In this document: positions 1 through 7,585 of the stretch, in pieces
Layout of the letters: the number at the start of each line of letters is the position of its first letter
Position numbering within the stretch: the stretch's first letter is position 1
NCBI GenBank assembly: GCA_038326655.1
Contig: JBBQKG010000004.1
Coordinates: 1-64,000 of the forward strand
Source: JBBQKG01 sp038326655
GTDB taxonomy: Bacteria; Actinomycetota; Thermoleophilia; Solirubrobacterales; JBBDJG01
Direction: 5' to 3'
DNA: 64,000 nucleotides
The notes under the pieces: model-generated
What the model saw: only the letters and a program-made list of their open reading frames with translations
Told to the model about the DNA's origin: nothing
Databases searched by the model: none
Position numbers and translations under genes: made by a program

Positions 1-812
1 TTGCGCGCGTTGATCTGATCAGACCAGCCGTCGAGCTGGGCCTGGAAGTCGGCCGGGTTAGCGAAGCACCGGCCGGCTTCGAAGTTGCCGTGCAGGTAGC
101 GGTGGTCGCGCTCAAGCGAGCCCTTCGCCTGGCAGTCACCCGCCTCCAGGATGATCCAGCCGACCCCGAGCGCTCCGCAGTAGGCAGCGAAAGCGTCCGT
201 CGGGCGGCCACCGCCTGCGTGGATCGCGCCCTCGCGGTCCCAGACGAGCTTCCTCGGCAGCGCGCCAAGGCGCCCGAGGCAGCGGTTCATCCCCCAGCCG
301 ATGTCTGCGAACTCCTTGCTGAAGACCAACGCGCCGGCGAAGGCGCGCGAGTAAGGCAGCTTCGCGGTCACGATCCAGCCGCGGCGGGTCTGCCCCCAGC
401 CGACCGGGACCTCGCGGCGGGGCTCGGTCAGGTCGAACTGGCACAGCTCGCCCGGGCGGTAGACGGTCCGCTGGAAGCTGCGCGGCGGCGGCAAGTAGCG
501 GGGACGCAGCTCACGCAGGAACTCGTCAAGGATCGTCTGGCCACCCGCATAGCCGTCGAGTTGGATCTCCTCGAGAACACGGACGCCCGAGAGCGTCGGC
601 TCGTCGTCGAGCAGGCGCTCGATCTCGGCCCGGTGGGGGTCGAGCTTGGACGGCCGCTTCGCTCGCGACCGGTAGCTCGGCGGCTCAGGCGACGCGAGAG
701 CTCGGCGGATCGTCTTTCGATGCAGGCCGGTTCGCCGCTCGATCGCTCTGATCGAGAGCCCGTCAACCAGCCTCATCCGCCTGACCTCCGCCCACTGCTG
801 CACGCCAACCAC
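1..812 (-). CDS. IS21-type transposase (IstA-like), 3' part off the left edge
   Basis: The minus-strand frame is open from a GTG at 812 through position 1, giving about 270 codons without the C-terminus. GAGGAG lies six bases before the GTG and an in-frame TAG-TGA pair lies upstream, which fixes the start. The protein opens with a helix-turn-helix-like segment (RLVDGLSIRAIERRTGLHRK). It continues into a DDE integrase core with candidate catalytic residues in QFDLTEP, VWDREGAI and AKGSLERDH, followed by YLHGNFEAGRCFANPADF, the pattern of IS21-family IstA proteins. IstA usually works with an IstB ATPase, which would lie off the left edge. The DDE assignment is from motif spacing, not an alignment. 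Confidence 0.85.
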   Translation of the reverse strand, partial: MVGVQQWAEVRRMRLVDGLSIRAIERRTGLHRKTIRRALASPEPPSYRSRAKRPSKLDPHRAEIERLLDDEPTLSGVRVLEEIQLDGYAGGQTILDEFLRELRPRYLPPPRSFQRTVYRPGELCQFDLTEPRREVPVGWGQTRRGWIVTAKLPYSRAFAGALVFSKEFADIGWGMNRCLGRLGALPRKLVWDREGAIHAGGGRPTDAFAAYCGALGVGWIILEAGDCQAKGSLERDHRYLHGNFEAGRCFANPADFQAQLDGWSDQINAR

Positions 813-890
813 CCGCTTCTCCTCGCCTCGATCGCTTCGACCGGGCGAGGGTCCGGACCCGGCCGGACGATGCCAGCCCCACGCCGAGGG

Positions 891-928
891 GGGTCACTAT
901 TCGACCGGCGCAGCTGGGTCAGTATTCA
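891..928. repeat. IS21-type element end with two 12-bp direct repeats
   Basis: Two near-identical 12-mers, GGGTCACTATTC (891-902) and GGGTCAGTATTC (916-927), lie 25 bp apart just upstream of the transposase gene. Multiple short terminal repeats of this kind are typical of IS21-family ends. Read on the minus strand the element seems to begin TGAATACTGACCC at 928, which fits the family's 5'-TG terminus. The exact end is inferred, because the other end and the target duplication are outside the window. Confidence 0.65.
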
Positions 929-1012
929 GGCGTTGCCCACACCAACTGCGGGAAGTGCCGACACAAGAAGCACAACGAGGGCGATGAGGAGGAACCAGCG
1001 GACTCGGCTCAT
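926..1012 (-). pseudogene. Small membrane/secreted protein gene truncated by the IS element
   Basis: From ATG 1012 the frame encodes 28 residues beginning MSRVRWFLLIALVVLL, a basic start followed by a hydrophobic signal or transmembrane segment. The stop codon TGA (928-926) is formed by the first three bases of the inferred IS end, so the original reading frame was probably longer and has been cut by the insertion. A weak AGGGA lies about ten bases upstream of the ATG. The rest of the gene would be on the far side of the element. It could be a chance ORF, but a signal-like peptide ending exactly at the IS border is suggestive. Confidence 0.5.
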
Positions 1013-1134
1013 GCTCACGGTTTCCCTTGGCCGATTGAGATGAAAACCGTTCTGGACGATCGTTCTACCCGTCCAATTACGTCCACGCACAGGTAGAGAT
1101 CCTCCGCCGCCCCCCACCGGCTACCGTTCCTTCG

Positions 1135-1614
1135 GTGGACCAAGAGTCGCTCACTCACCTCGACGACAGCGGTCGTGCCCGCATGGTGGACGTTGGCGCA
1201 AAAGAGGACAGCGACCGGCGTGCCCGGGCTCGGGCGACCGTGCGGATGTCGCCGGCGACCGCGGACCTCGTCGCTCGTGGCGATGCGCCCAAGGGCGACG
1301 TCCTGGGAACGGCGCGCCTCGCCGGGATTCAGGCCGCGAAGCGGACCGACGAGCTGATCCCGCTGGCGCACTCGCTGCCACTCACCTACGTCGACGTCGC
1401 CGCCGAGATCGACCCGGCGGGGCTTGTCACGCTCGTCGCCGAGGCTCGAACGAGGGCCAAGACGGGGGTCGAGATGGAGGCGCTCACGGCCTGCGCGGTC
1501 GCGGCCCTCACCGTTTACGACATGGTGAAGGGGGTCGAGCGCGGGATCACGATCGAGGAGATCACGCTGCTCGAGAAGACCGGCGGCAAGAGCGACTGGA
1601 AACGCGGCGCGTAA
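1135..1614 (+). CDS. moaC: Cyclic pyranopterin monophosphate synthase MoaC
   Basis: MoaC converts the 3',8-cyclo-GTP product of MoaA into cyclic pyranopterin monophosphate, an early step of molybdenum cofactor synthesis. The 159-residue protein is typical in length and keeps LTHLDDSGRARMVDV, KGDVLGTARLAGI, AAKRTDELIPL and GVEMEALTACAVAALTVYDMVK, with the catalytic Asp and Lys of the YDMVK segment. The usual CHPL motif reads AHSL, retaining the His. The GTG start is chosen because the conserved N-terminus begins almost at once. There is no Shine-Dalgarno, but TACCGT (1122-1127) lies seven bases upstream and could be the -10 box of a leaderless transcript. mogA follows after 14 bases. Confidence 0.95.
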   Translation: MDQESLTHLDDSGRARMVDVGAKEDSDRRARARATVRMSPATADLVARGDAPKGDVLGTARLAGIQAAKRTDELIPLAHSLPLTYVDVAAEIDPAGLVTLVAEARTRAKTGVEMEALTACAVAALTVYDMVKGVERGITIEEITLLEKTGGKSDWKRGA

Positions 1615-1628
1615 TCTCTCGGGACGCG

Positions 1629-2120
1629 ATGCGGGCCGCGATCATCACCATCAGCACGTCCAGGAGCGAAGGCCGCGAAGACGACGCGGGTGGTCCGGCG
1701 CTGGCGGACTTTGCGCGCGAGATCGGCGCCGAGGTGGCTGGAAGCGAGATCGTGCCCGACGAGCAGAGCAAGATCGAGTGGGTGCTCCGACACTGGGCCG
1801 ATACCGAGCGCTGTGCGCTCGTGCTGACCACCGGCGGCACCGGCTTTGCGCCCGACGACGTCACCCCCGAGGCCACCCGAGCGGTGATCGATCGTGAGGC
1901 GCCGGGCATCGCCGAAGCGCTTCGCGCGGCGTCGCGCGAGCATACGAAGAACTGGATGCTGTCCCGGGGGATCGCCGGCATCCGCGGGCGGACGCTGATC
2001 ATCAACTTCCCCGGCAACCCGAAGAGCATCGGCGAGGCGGGCGAGGCGATCGGCGAGGCGATCCCCCACGCGGTCGCGCTCCTCGGCGATCACGCTGCCG
2101 GTCGGCACGATGGCCACTGA
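1629..2120 (+). CDS. mogA: Molybdopterin adenylyltransferase MogA/MoaB family
   Basis: This protein adenylylates molybdopterin before molybdenum insertion. The 163-residue product has the family hallmarks: an N-terminal strand with STSRSEGREDDAGGP, the nucleotide/pterin loop LVLTTGGTGFAPDDVTPEATR, and the late motif RTLIINFPGNPKSIGEA. It follows moaC closely and its end overlaps the ccmA start by 11 bases, so the two Moco genes are probably co-transcribed with the haem-handling genes behind them. MogA and MoaB cannot be told apart from sequence here; the function is the same in either case. A candidate client, a molybdopterin oxidoreductase, lies at 35458-37665. Confidence 0.92.
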   Translation: MRAAIITISTSRSEGREDDAGGPALADFAREIGAEVAGSEIVPDEQSKIEWVLRHWADTERCALVLTTGGTGFAPDDVTPEATRAVIDREAPGIAEALRAASREHTKNWMLSRGIAGIRGRTLIINFPGNPKSIGEAGEAIGEAIPHAVALLGDHAAGRHDGH

Positions 2121-2862
2121 CGCGGCCACGGCGGCGCGTCCCGAGCCGGCAGCCACTCCTCCCCGCACAGCCGAGGCGATCCGGATCGACCGTCTCGTGC
2201 GTCGCTACGGAGAGCGCGATGCGCTTTCGGAAGTCAGCGTCTCGCTCCGGCGTGGCCAGACGCTCGCGGTGCTGGGTCGAAATGGAGCCGGGAAGACCAC
2301 GCTCTTGCGCGTGCTCGCAACCCTTCTCCTGCCCCATGAAGGATCGGTGCAGGTGCTCGGATTCGAGCTGCCCCGGCAGGCGCACGAGGTGCGCGCGCAC
2401 GTGGGGATGCTGGGACACGACACCCTGCTCTACCGCGACCTCACGGCTCGCGAGAACCTCATCTTCTATGCCCGCCTCTACGACTTGCGAGATCCCGAGA
2501 CTCGAATCGGCGAGTTGCTCGACGCCACCGGGATGAGTCGCCGTGCAACCGAGCCGATCAGCAACCTCTCGCGGGGGATGGCGCAGCGGATCGCCGTTTG
2601 CCGCGCCGTGCTGCACCGGCCCGAGCTGCTCTTGCTGGACGAGCCCTACGCCCATCTCGACCCCGAGGCCGGCGAGCTCGTCGAGGCCCTGATCGGCCGG
2701 ACATCCGGCGCCACGCGCGTGCTCGTGAGCCACGATGTCGAGCGCTCGCTGGAGGAGGCGGACCGGGTCCTCGCACTTCGCGACGGCCGCGTGGTCGTGG
2801 ACGCGCCCTCCCGCGAGGTCACGCCCGCTGCTCTGCGCGCGGTGTATGGGGGGCGGCATTGA
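2110..2862 (+). CDS. ccmA: Cytochrome c maturation ABC ATPase CcmA
   Basis: This is the ATP-binding subunit of the CcmABCD complex, which releases haem-loaded CcmE in System I cytochrome c maturation. The 250-residue protein has Walker A GRNGAGKTT (about residues 57-65), the ABC signature NLSRGM and Walker B LLLLDEPYAHLD. The signature is LSRGM rather than LSGGQ. The identification as CcmA rather than a generic exporter ATPase rests on the following genes, ccmB, ccmC and a ccmD-like gene. It starts inside the last 11 bases of mogA, and its TGA overlaps the ccmB TTG start. Confidence 0.88.
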   Translation: MATDAATAARPEPAATPPRTAEAIRIDRLVRRYGERDALSEVSVSLRRGQTLAVLGRNGAGKTTLLRVLATLLLPHEGSVQVLGFELPRQAHEVRAHVGMLGHDTLLYRDLTARENLIFYARLYDLRDPETRIGELLDATGMSRRATEPISNLSRGMAQRIAVCRAVLHRPELLLLDEPYAHLDPEAGELVEALIGRTSGATRVLVSHDVERSLEEADRVLALRDGRVVVDAPSREVTPAALRAVYGGRH

Positions 2863-3530
2863 AGGCCGCGCTCGCGATCGCGCGCAAGGACCTGCTCGTC
2901 GAGCTGCGCACGAAGGAGTCCGTGCCGGCGATGGCGCTGTTCGCGGTGACGACCTTCGTGATCTTCCATTTCGGGCTCGATCGCGACCGGCTCGAGGGTG
3001 AGCTCGCAGCGGGCGTGCTGTGGGTGACGCTGCTCTTCGCCGCGATCCTCGGCATCAACCGGCTGTTCGTGGCCGAGCGCGAGCAGGCGGGCTTCGACGG
3101 GATTCTCATGGCGCCGATCGATCGGACGTCGCTGCTCGTCGCGAAGGCCGGCGCGCTGTTCGTCTACCTGGTCGCGCTCGAGCTGGTCGCGCTGCCCGTG
3201 TTCGCGCTCTTCTTCATCGACTCCGGCTTCTGGGCCGCGCTGCCCCGGCTGGCGCTCGTGACGCTGCTGGCCGATCTCGGCCTCGCGGTCGTCGGCGCGA
3301 TGCTCGCGTCGATCGCCGTCCACACCCGCGCGCGCGATCTGCTGCTTCCGATCCTGCTACTGCCACTCACCGTGCCGGCCGTGATCGCGGCGGCGGCGGC
3401 GACCAAGCCGCTCCTCTCGATCCCGCTCGACACCGGCGGTGTAGCGAAATGGCTGGCAGTCCTGGCCCTCTATGATGCGGTGTTCGGGCTACTCGCCTAC
3501 GCTTTGTTCGATTTTCTCATGGAGGACTGA
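2859..3530 (+). CDS. ccmB: Haem exporter permease CcmB
   Basis: This is the membrane subunit partnering CcmA. From TTG 2859 it is 223 residues, the usual CcmB length, and starts LKAALAIARKDLLVELRTKE, the characteristic short cytoplasmic N-terminus before transmembrane helix 1. Six hydrophobic segments can be counted, and the loop ERE..GFDGILMAPIDR after helix 2 is typical. TTG is chosen because it gives the family's length and overlaps the ccmA stop; longer in-frame extensions only read through ccmA. The TGA at the end overlaps a CTG that may start ccmC. Confidence 0.9.
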   Translation: MKAALAIARKDLLVELRTKESVPAMALFAVTTFVIFHFGLDRDRLEGELAAGVLWVTLLFAAILGINRLFVAEREQAGFDGILMAPIDRTSLLVAKAGALFVYLVALELVALPVFALFFIDSGFWAALPRLALVTLLADLGLAVVGAMLASIAVHTRARDLLLPILLLPLTVPAVIAAAAATKPLLSIPLDTGGVAKWLAVLALYDAVFGLLAYALFDFLMED

Positions 3531-3535
3531 AAGCC

Positions 3536-4291
3536 CTGCAAACGGAGCTTTTCGGACGCGGTCTCAAGTGGCTTTCGATAGCTTCCGCGGCAACCATCGC
3601 CGCGGCGCTCGCGCTCGTCTTCTTCTATGCCCCCAACGACGCCGACCAGGGGTTCATTCAGAAGATCTTCTACATCCACGTGCCGCTCGCGATCGTGGCG
3701 CTGCTGGGGTTCATGGCGGCGGGCGTAATGGCGATCATGCACCTGCGCACGCGCGACGACACCTGGGACCACCGTTCCTACGTCGCGATCCACATGAGCG
3801 TGATCTTTGGCGTGGGAGTGCTCGCGACGGGGGCGATCTGGGCGAAGGCGAGCTGGGGCAAGTGGTGGGTCTGGGACGAGCCGACCCTGGTCAGCTTCCT
3901 GATCGTCTTCCTCCTCTACGCGACCTACTACCCGCTGCGCTACTCGATCGAGGACGCCGGGCGGCGTGCGCGCTACTCGTCCGTCTTCGCGATCACCGCG
4001 GGCGCGTTCGTGCCGATCAACTTCCTCGCGGTCCGGCTCGCCCAGAACCTCGTGCACCCTCGGGTCCTGAACGAGACCGCCGGCGACATGCCGGGCGAGA
4101 TGCGGCTGACGTTCCTGGTCTCGGTGCTCGGCATCGCGCTGCTCTACATGACGCTGATGAAGCTCGAGCTGACCTCCAAGCATGCGCGTGCACAGATGAA
4201 GCGCCTTCGGCGGCTGCTCGAGTCGGAGCCCCCCGCCGGGGCCGCGACCATGCCGCTCACGACCGTGCCCGCACGGCCGACGTACGACTGA
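3536..4291 (+). CDS. ccmC: Haem-handling protein CcmC, apparently starting at CTG
   Basis: CcmC binds haem through a tryptophan-rich periplasmic motif and loads it onto CcmE. The motif WGKWWVWDEP is present, as are the flanking candidate haem-ligand histidines in KIFYIHVP and VHPRVLN, and about six membrane helices. Helix 1 and the IHVP segment are encoded upstream of the first canonical start (GTG 3680), and no ATG, GTG or TTG exists in frame before it. The likely start is therefore CTG, either at 3536 (ten bases after GGAGG 3521-3525) or at 3527, which overlaps the ccmB stop as CTGA. The reading frame is certain; the exact start is not. Confidence 0.85.
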   Translation: MQTELFGRGLKWLSIASAATIAAALALVFFYAPNDADQGFIQKIFYIHVPLAIVALLGFMAAGVMAIMHLRTRDDTWDHRSYVAIHMSVIFGVGVLATGAIWAKASWGKWWVWDEPTLVSFLIVFLLYATYYPLRYSIEDAGRRARYSSVFAITAGAFVPINFLAVRLAQNLVHPRVLNETAGDMPGEMRLTFLVSVLGIALLYMTLMKLELTSKHARAQMKRLRRLLESEPPAGAATMPLTTVPARPTYD

Positions 4292-4296
4292 CGCTC

Positions 4297-4503
4297 GTGA
4301 TCTTCGGAGCCGATCCAGCGCTTCCGCTCCACGAGGCGGGGAAATATGTCGCCGGCGCGTACGGCGTCTTCGTGGCGTTGATCCTCGTGTACGTCGCGAT
4401 CATGGCCGCCAAGCTGCAGCGGATCGAGCGCGAGCTCGCGTCGATCACCGAGCTCGCCGAACGCCGGCTCGGCCGCGGAGATCGCACCCGCGAGGAGCGC
4501 TGA
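4297..4503 (+). CDS. ccmD: CcmD-like small membrane protein
   Basis: This 68-residue protein has one transmembrane helix (GAYGVFVALILVYVAIMAA) followed by a basic, charged helix with QRIERELASITELAERR. That is the design of CcmD, the small subunit that stabilises the CcmABC-CcmE complex. CcmD proteins are poorly conserved, so the call rests on size, topology and position directly after ccmC. GTG 4297 is six bases past the ccmC stop, and the stop codon shares one base with the ATG of the following gene. The tail after the helix is somewhat longer than in proteobacterial CcmD. Confidence 0.72.
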   Translation: MIFGADPALPLHEAGKYVAGAYGVFVALILVYVAIMAAKLQRIERELASITELAERRLGRGDRTREER

Positions 4504-5333
4504 TGTCGGTCGCCGCCACGAACGGGAGCGGTGACGCGGCGCTGGGCCGTGTGCGCTCGCTGCTCGACCGCTGGCGCCGCCGTGGCCGCGATTGGGAGAC
4601 CCGACCCTACTACCCGGCGATACTAGACATCGCAGGCAGGCGTGCCCTCGTGGTCGGCGCCGGCAACGTCGGGGAAGGCAAGATCGCCGGGCTCATGAGC
4701 GCCGCTGCCGAGGTCAAGGTCGTCTCGCTCACAGCCACGGCGCAGGTGAGGCACTGGGCCGACGAAGGAAAGGTCGAGCTCGAGATCCGGCCCTACGAGA
4801 GCAGCGACCTCGAGGGGTGCTTCCTCGTGATCGCGGCGACCGAGCACAACCAGACGAACGTGCGAGTGTTCGAGGATGCCGAGCAGCGACAGATGCTCTG
4901 CAACGTCGTGGACGTCACGCATCTTTGCAACTTCATCCTGCCGTCGATCGTGCGTCATGGCGACCTCGCGATCGCGGTGTCGACGGGTGGCGCAAGCCCG
5001 GCCCTCGCCCGGCGGATCAGGCTCTCGCTCGGGGAGTGCTACGGCGACGAGTATGCGGTCGCACTGAAGGTCCTCGGGGCGCTTCGCGAGGAGCTGAAGG
5101 CCGCCTATCCGGCGCCCGGCGAGCGCAAGGTGATCTTCGAGCGCATGGTCTACTCCGGCTTCGTGGACATGGTCAGGCGGGGCGACGTCGACGCGATCGA
5201 GGCCTGGGTGCAGCGCTGCATCGACGAAGGTCCGCGCTACGCGGCGCCGGCCGAGCACCGGGCGATGCTCGAAGCGGCCGGGCCGGAGTGCAAGCTTCGG
5301 TTCGAGCCCCTCCAGATCGAGGTGGCGAAGTGA
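4503..5333 (+). CDS. Precorrin-2 dehydrogenase / sirohydrochlorin ferrochelatase (CysG N-terminal/Met8 type)
   Basis: This enzyme oxidises precorrin-2 to sirohydrochlorin with NAD and may insert iron to give sirohaem. Residues from about 40 form the Rossmann domain with YYPAILDIAGRRALVVGAG and GNVGEGKIAGLM. The Met8-type middle contains CNVVDVTHLCNFILPSIV and AIAVSTGGASPALARRIR. At 276 residues it is longer than stand-alone homologues because of an N-terminal stretch of about 35 residues. It sits between ccmD and hemA, and the cobA-hemD fusion further down makes its substrate, so the sirohaem branch is encoded in one run. The stop overlaps the hemA GTG by four bases. Confidence 0.88.
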   Translation: MSVAATNGSGDAALGRVRSLLDRWRRRGRDWETRPYYPAILDIAGRRALVVGAGNVGEGKIAGLMSAAAEVKVVSLTATAQVRHWADEGKVELEIRPYESSDLEGCFLVIAATEHNQTNVRVFEDAEQRQMLCNVVDVTHLCNFILPSIVRHGDLAIAVSTGGASPALARRIRLSLGECYGDEYAVALKVLGALREELKAAYPAPGERKVIFERMVYSGFVDMVRRGDVDAIEAWVQRCIDEGPRYAAPAEHRAMLEAAGPECKLRFEPLQIEVAK

Positions 5334-6694
5334 CCGAGCTGCTCGCCCTCGGGATCTCGTACAAGACTGCGCCGGTCGAGCTTCGGGAACGGGTCGCGTT
5401 GCTCGAAGGCCGCGCCGCGGGCGTGTTGCGCGAGCTTGTCTCGACCGATGAGGTGCACGAAGCGGTGGTGCTTTCGACCTGCAACCGCACGGAGATCTAC
5501 ATGGTGGTCGGCGACGGCGTGGAGGCCGAGACGGCGGCGCTCGGAATTCTCGCCCGCGAGTCTGACATCCGGCCGACCGAGCTGATCTCGCACCTCTACT
5601 CGCTGCGGAGCATGGACGCCGCGAAACATCTGTTTCGCGTGACCGCCGGCCTCGACGCGATGATCGTGGGCGAGGCCGAGATCCAGGGCCAGGTCAAGCG
5701 GGCCTACGAGCTTGCGCTGGTCGAGAACACGACGAGCGCAGTCATGAACCGCCTTTTCCGCGAAGCGCTCGCCGCCGGAAAGCGGGTGCGCACCGAGACC
5801 AACGTCGGCTCCGGCAGCGTGTCTGTGTCGTCCGTCGCCGTGCAGCTCGCGCAGGAGACGCTCGGGGACCTGAGCGGCCGGCGCGTGATCGTGATCGGCG
5901 CCGGCGAAACCGGCGAGCTGACCGCAAGAGAGCTGACCGAGCGCGGCGTGCGTTCCGTGTTCGTGGCAAACCGCCACTACGACCGGGCGATCGGGCTTGC
6001 GCAGCGGTTCGGCGGCCAGGCGGTGCGGTTCGACATGCTGCCGGCCGAGCTCGAAAAAGCCGACATCGTGGTCTCGTCGACCGCGTCGCCGCACCACATC
6101 GTCGAGCGCGAGGGGCTCGCGGCCGTCATGCAGGCGCGGGGCGGGCGGCCATTGCTCTTGATCGACATCGCCGTGCCCAGGGACATCGACCCGGGAGTGG
6201 CCGACCTCGAGGGGGTCTTCCTGAAGGACATCGACGATCTCCAGCGCGTCGTAGAGCGCCGGCTTTCGGGCCGACAGGCAGAGGCGCGTCGCGCGGAGTC
6301 GCTCCTGGACCACGAGCTCGAACGCTTCCGTCGCTGGCTCGGGACGCTCGACGTCGTGCCCACGATCGCCGCTCTGCACGAGCGCGCCGACGCCGTCGTG
6401 GAGCAGGTGCTCCGGGAGAACGACACGCGCTGGGAGTCGCTCAGCGCGACCGACCGCGAGCGGCTCCAGCTCGTCGCCGCGACGATCGCCAAGCGGCTGC
6501 TGCGGGAGCCGACACTGCGGCTTAAAGCGCGCGGGGACGACCGCCTGACCTACGCCTACATCCAAGCGCTGCGCGAGCTCTTCGGGCTCGATGCCGAGAC
6601 GCAGTCGGCCTTCGAGGCGAAGCCCGAAGAACGCACGCCCGCTGACGCGAACGTCACGCCGATCAGGCGCCGGCGGGGTCGTCGCGGCAGCTGA
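5330..6694 (+). CDS. hemA: Glutamyl-tRNA reductase HemA
   Basis: HemA reduces glutamyl-tRNA to glutamate-1-semialdehyde, the first committed step of C5-pathway tetrapyrrole synthesis. The 454-residue protein carries the catalytic cysteine in VVLSTCNRTEIY, the substrate motif GLDAMIVGEAEIQGQVK, the NADPH fold VIVIGAGETGELTARELTERG with VANRHYDRA, and a C-terminal dimerisation helix. GTG 5330 overlaps the previous stop as GTGA, and the family's N-terminus (LLALGISYKTAPVELRE) begins immediately. The stop overlaps a CTG that is the apparent hemC start. An arginine-rich tail (RRRRGRR) ends the protein. Confidence 0.96.
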   Translation: MTELLALGISYKTAPVELRERVALLEGRAAGVLRELVSTDEVHEAVVLSTCNRTEIYMVVGDGVEAETAALGILARESDIRPTELISHLYSLRSMDAAKHLFRVTAGLDAMIVGEAEIQGQVKRAYELALVENTTSAVMNRLFREALAAGKRVRTETNVGSGSVSVSSVAVQLAQETLGDLSGRRVIVIGAGETGELTARELTERGVRSVFVANRHYDRAIGLAQRFGGQAVRFDMLPAELEKADIVVSSTASPHHIVEREGLAAVMQARGGRPLLLIDIAVPRDIDPGVADLEGVFLKDIDDLQRVVERRLSGRQAEARRAESLLDHELERFRRWLGTLDVVPTIAALHERADAVVEQVLRENDTRWESLSATDRERLQLVAATIAKRLLREPTLRLKARGDDRLTYAYIQALRELFGLDAETQSAFEAKPEERTPADANVTPIRRRRGRRGS

Positions 6695-7575
6695 GCGACG
6701 CGCTTCGCATCGGCACCAGGGGAAGCGCGCTGGCGCTGGCGCAAGCGCGCATCGTCGCCGGCGCGATCGGCCGCGAGACCGAAGTCGTCCCGATCAAGAC
6801 CTCGGGCGACCGCGCTTCCACTCCGGTCGGCGACAAGTCCAGGTTCGTCAAGGAGATCGAGGAAGCGCTGCTGGCGGGCGAGATCGACCTCGCGGTCCAC
6901 AGCGCCAAGGACCTGCCGGGCGAGCTGCCGGCGGGCCTCGCGATCGCGGCGGTCCCCGAGGCCGAGGACGCTCGCGACGCGCTTGCGGGCGCCGCCTCGC
7001 TGGAAGCGCTTCCGGAGGGGGCACGAGTCGGCACGGCGAGCCTTCGCCGCCGCTCGCAGCTGCTCGCGATCCGGCCCGATCTCGAGGTCGCCGAGTTGCG
7101 CGGCAACGTCGACACGCGACTTCGCAAGCTCACCGAGGGCGGTTACGAAGCGATCGTGCTCGCGCTCGCGGGGCTTCGGCGGCTCGGGCGCGCGTCCGAG
7201 GCACAGGCGCTCCTCGACGTGCGGCGGTTCGTGCCGGCGCCGGGCCAGGGGATGCTTGCGCTCGAGACGCGCACGGGTGAGGCCCGGACTGTTTCGGTGC
7301 TCGAGCACGCGCCGTCACGCGTGCGCCTGGATTGCGAGCGCGCGGTCGTGGCGCGGCTCGGCACGAGCTGTCACACGCCGGTCGGCGCCTCCAGCGAGAT
7401 CGCCGACGGCACGCTCACGGTGTTTGCCTACGTCGGCCTGCCGGACGGGAGCGAATGGATCACCGACTCGGTCACGGGCGACCGTGGCGATCCCATCGGA
7501 TTGGGCGTGGCCCTCGCCGAGCGCATGCTCGCCGCAGGAGCCGAGGACGTTCTGCGCAGGGCCGAGACCACGTAG
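6691..7575 (+). CDS. hemC: Porphobilinogen deaminase HemC, apparently starting at CTG
   Basis: HemC polymerises four porphobilinogens into hydroxymethylbilane on a dipyrromethane cofactor. All family motifs are in one frame: LRIGTRGSALALAQA, SGDRASTPVGDKSRFVKEIEEAL, DLAVHSAKDLPGELP, GTASLRRRSQLLAIRPDL, ELRGNVDTRLRKL, and the cofactor cysteine in LGTSCHTPVGA. The first canonical start in the frame is TTG 7096, which would delete the N-terminal 135 residues and the catalytic domain. CTG 6691 gives 294 residues with the conserved N-terminus six codons in and overlaps the hemA stop as CTGA. No strong Shine-Dalgarno is present, so translational coupling to hemA is likely. Confidence 0.9.
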   Translation: MSDALRIGTRGSALALAQARIVAGAIGRETEVVPIKTSGDRASTPVGDKSRFVKEIEEALLAGEIDLAVHSAKDLPGELPAGLAIAAVPEAEDARDALAGAASLEALPEGARVGTASLRRRSQLLAIRPDLEVAELRGNVDTRLRKLTEGGYEAIVLALAGLRRLGRASEAQALLDVRRFVPAPGQGMLALETRTGEARTVSVLEHAPSRVRLDCERAVVARLGTSCHTPVGASSEIADGTLTVFAYVGLPDGSEWITDSVTGDRGDPIGLGVALAERMLAAGAEDVLRRAETT

Positions 7576-7585
7576 GCTCGGACCG

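Noticed and set aside
90..1043. Plus-strand open frame of 317 codons at the left edge
   Set aside because: It is antisense to the transposase frame, which has a good ribosome site and recognisable DDE integrase motifs; the plus-strand translation is Arg/Ala-rich and resembles nothing.
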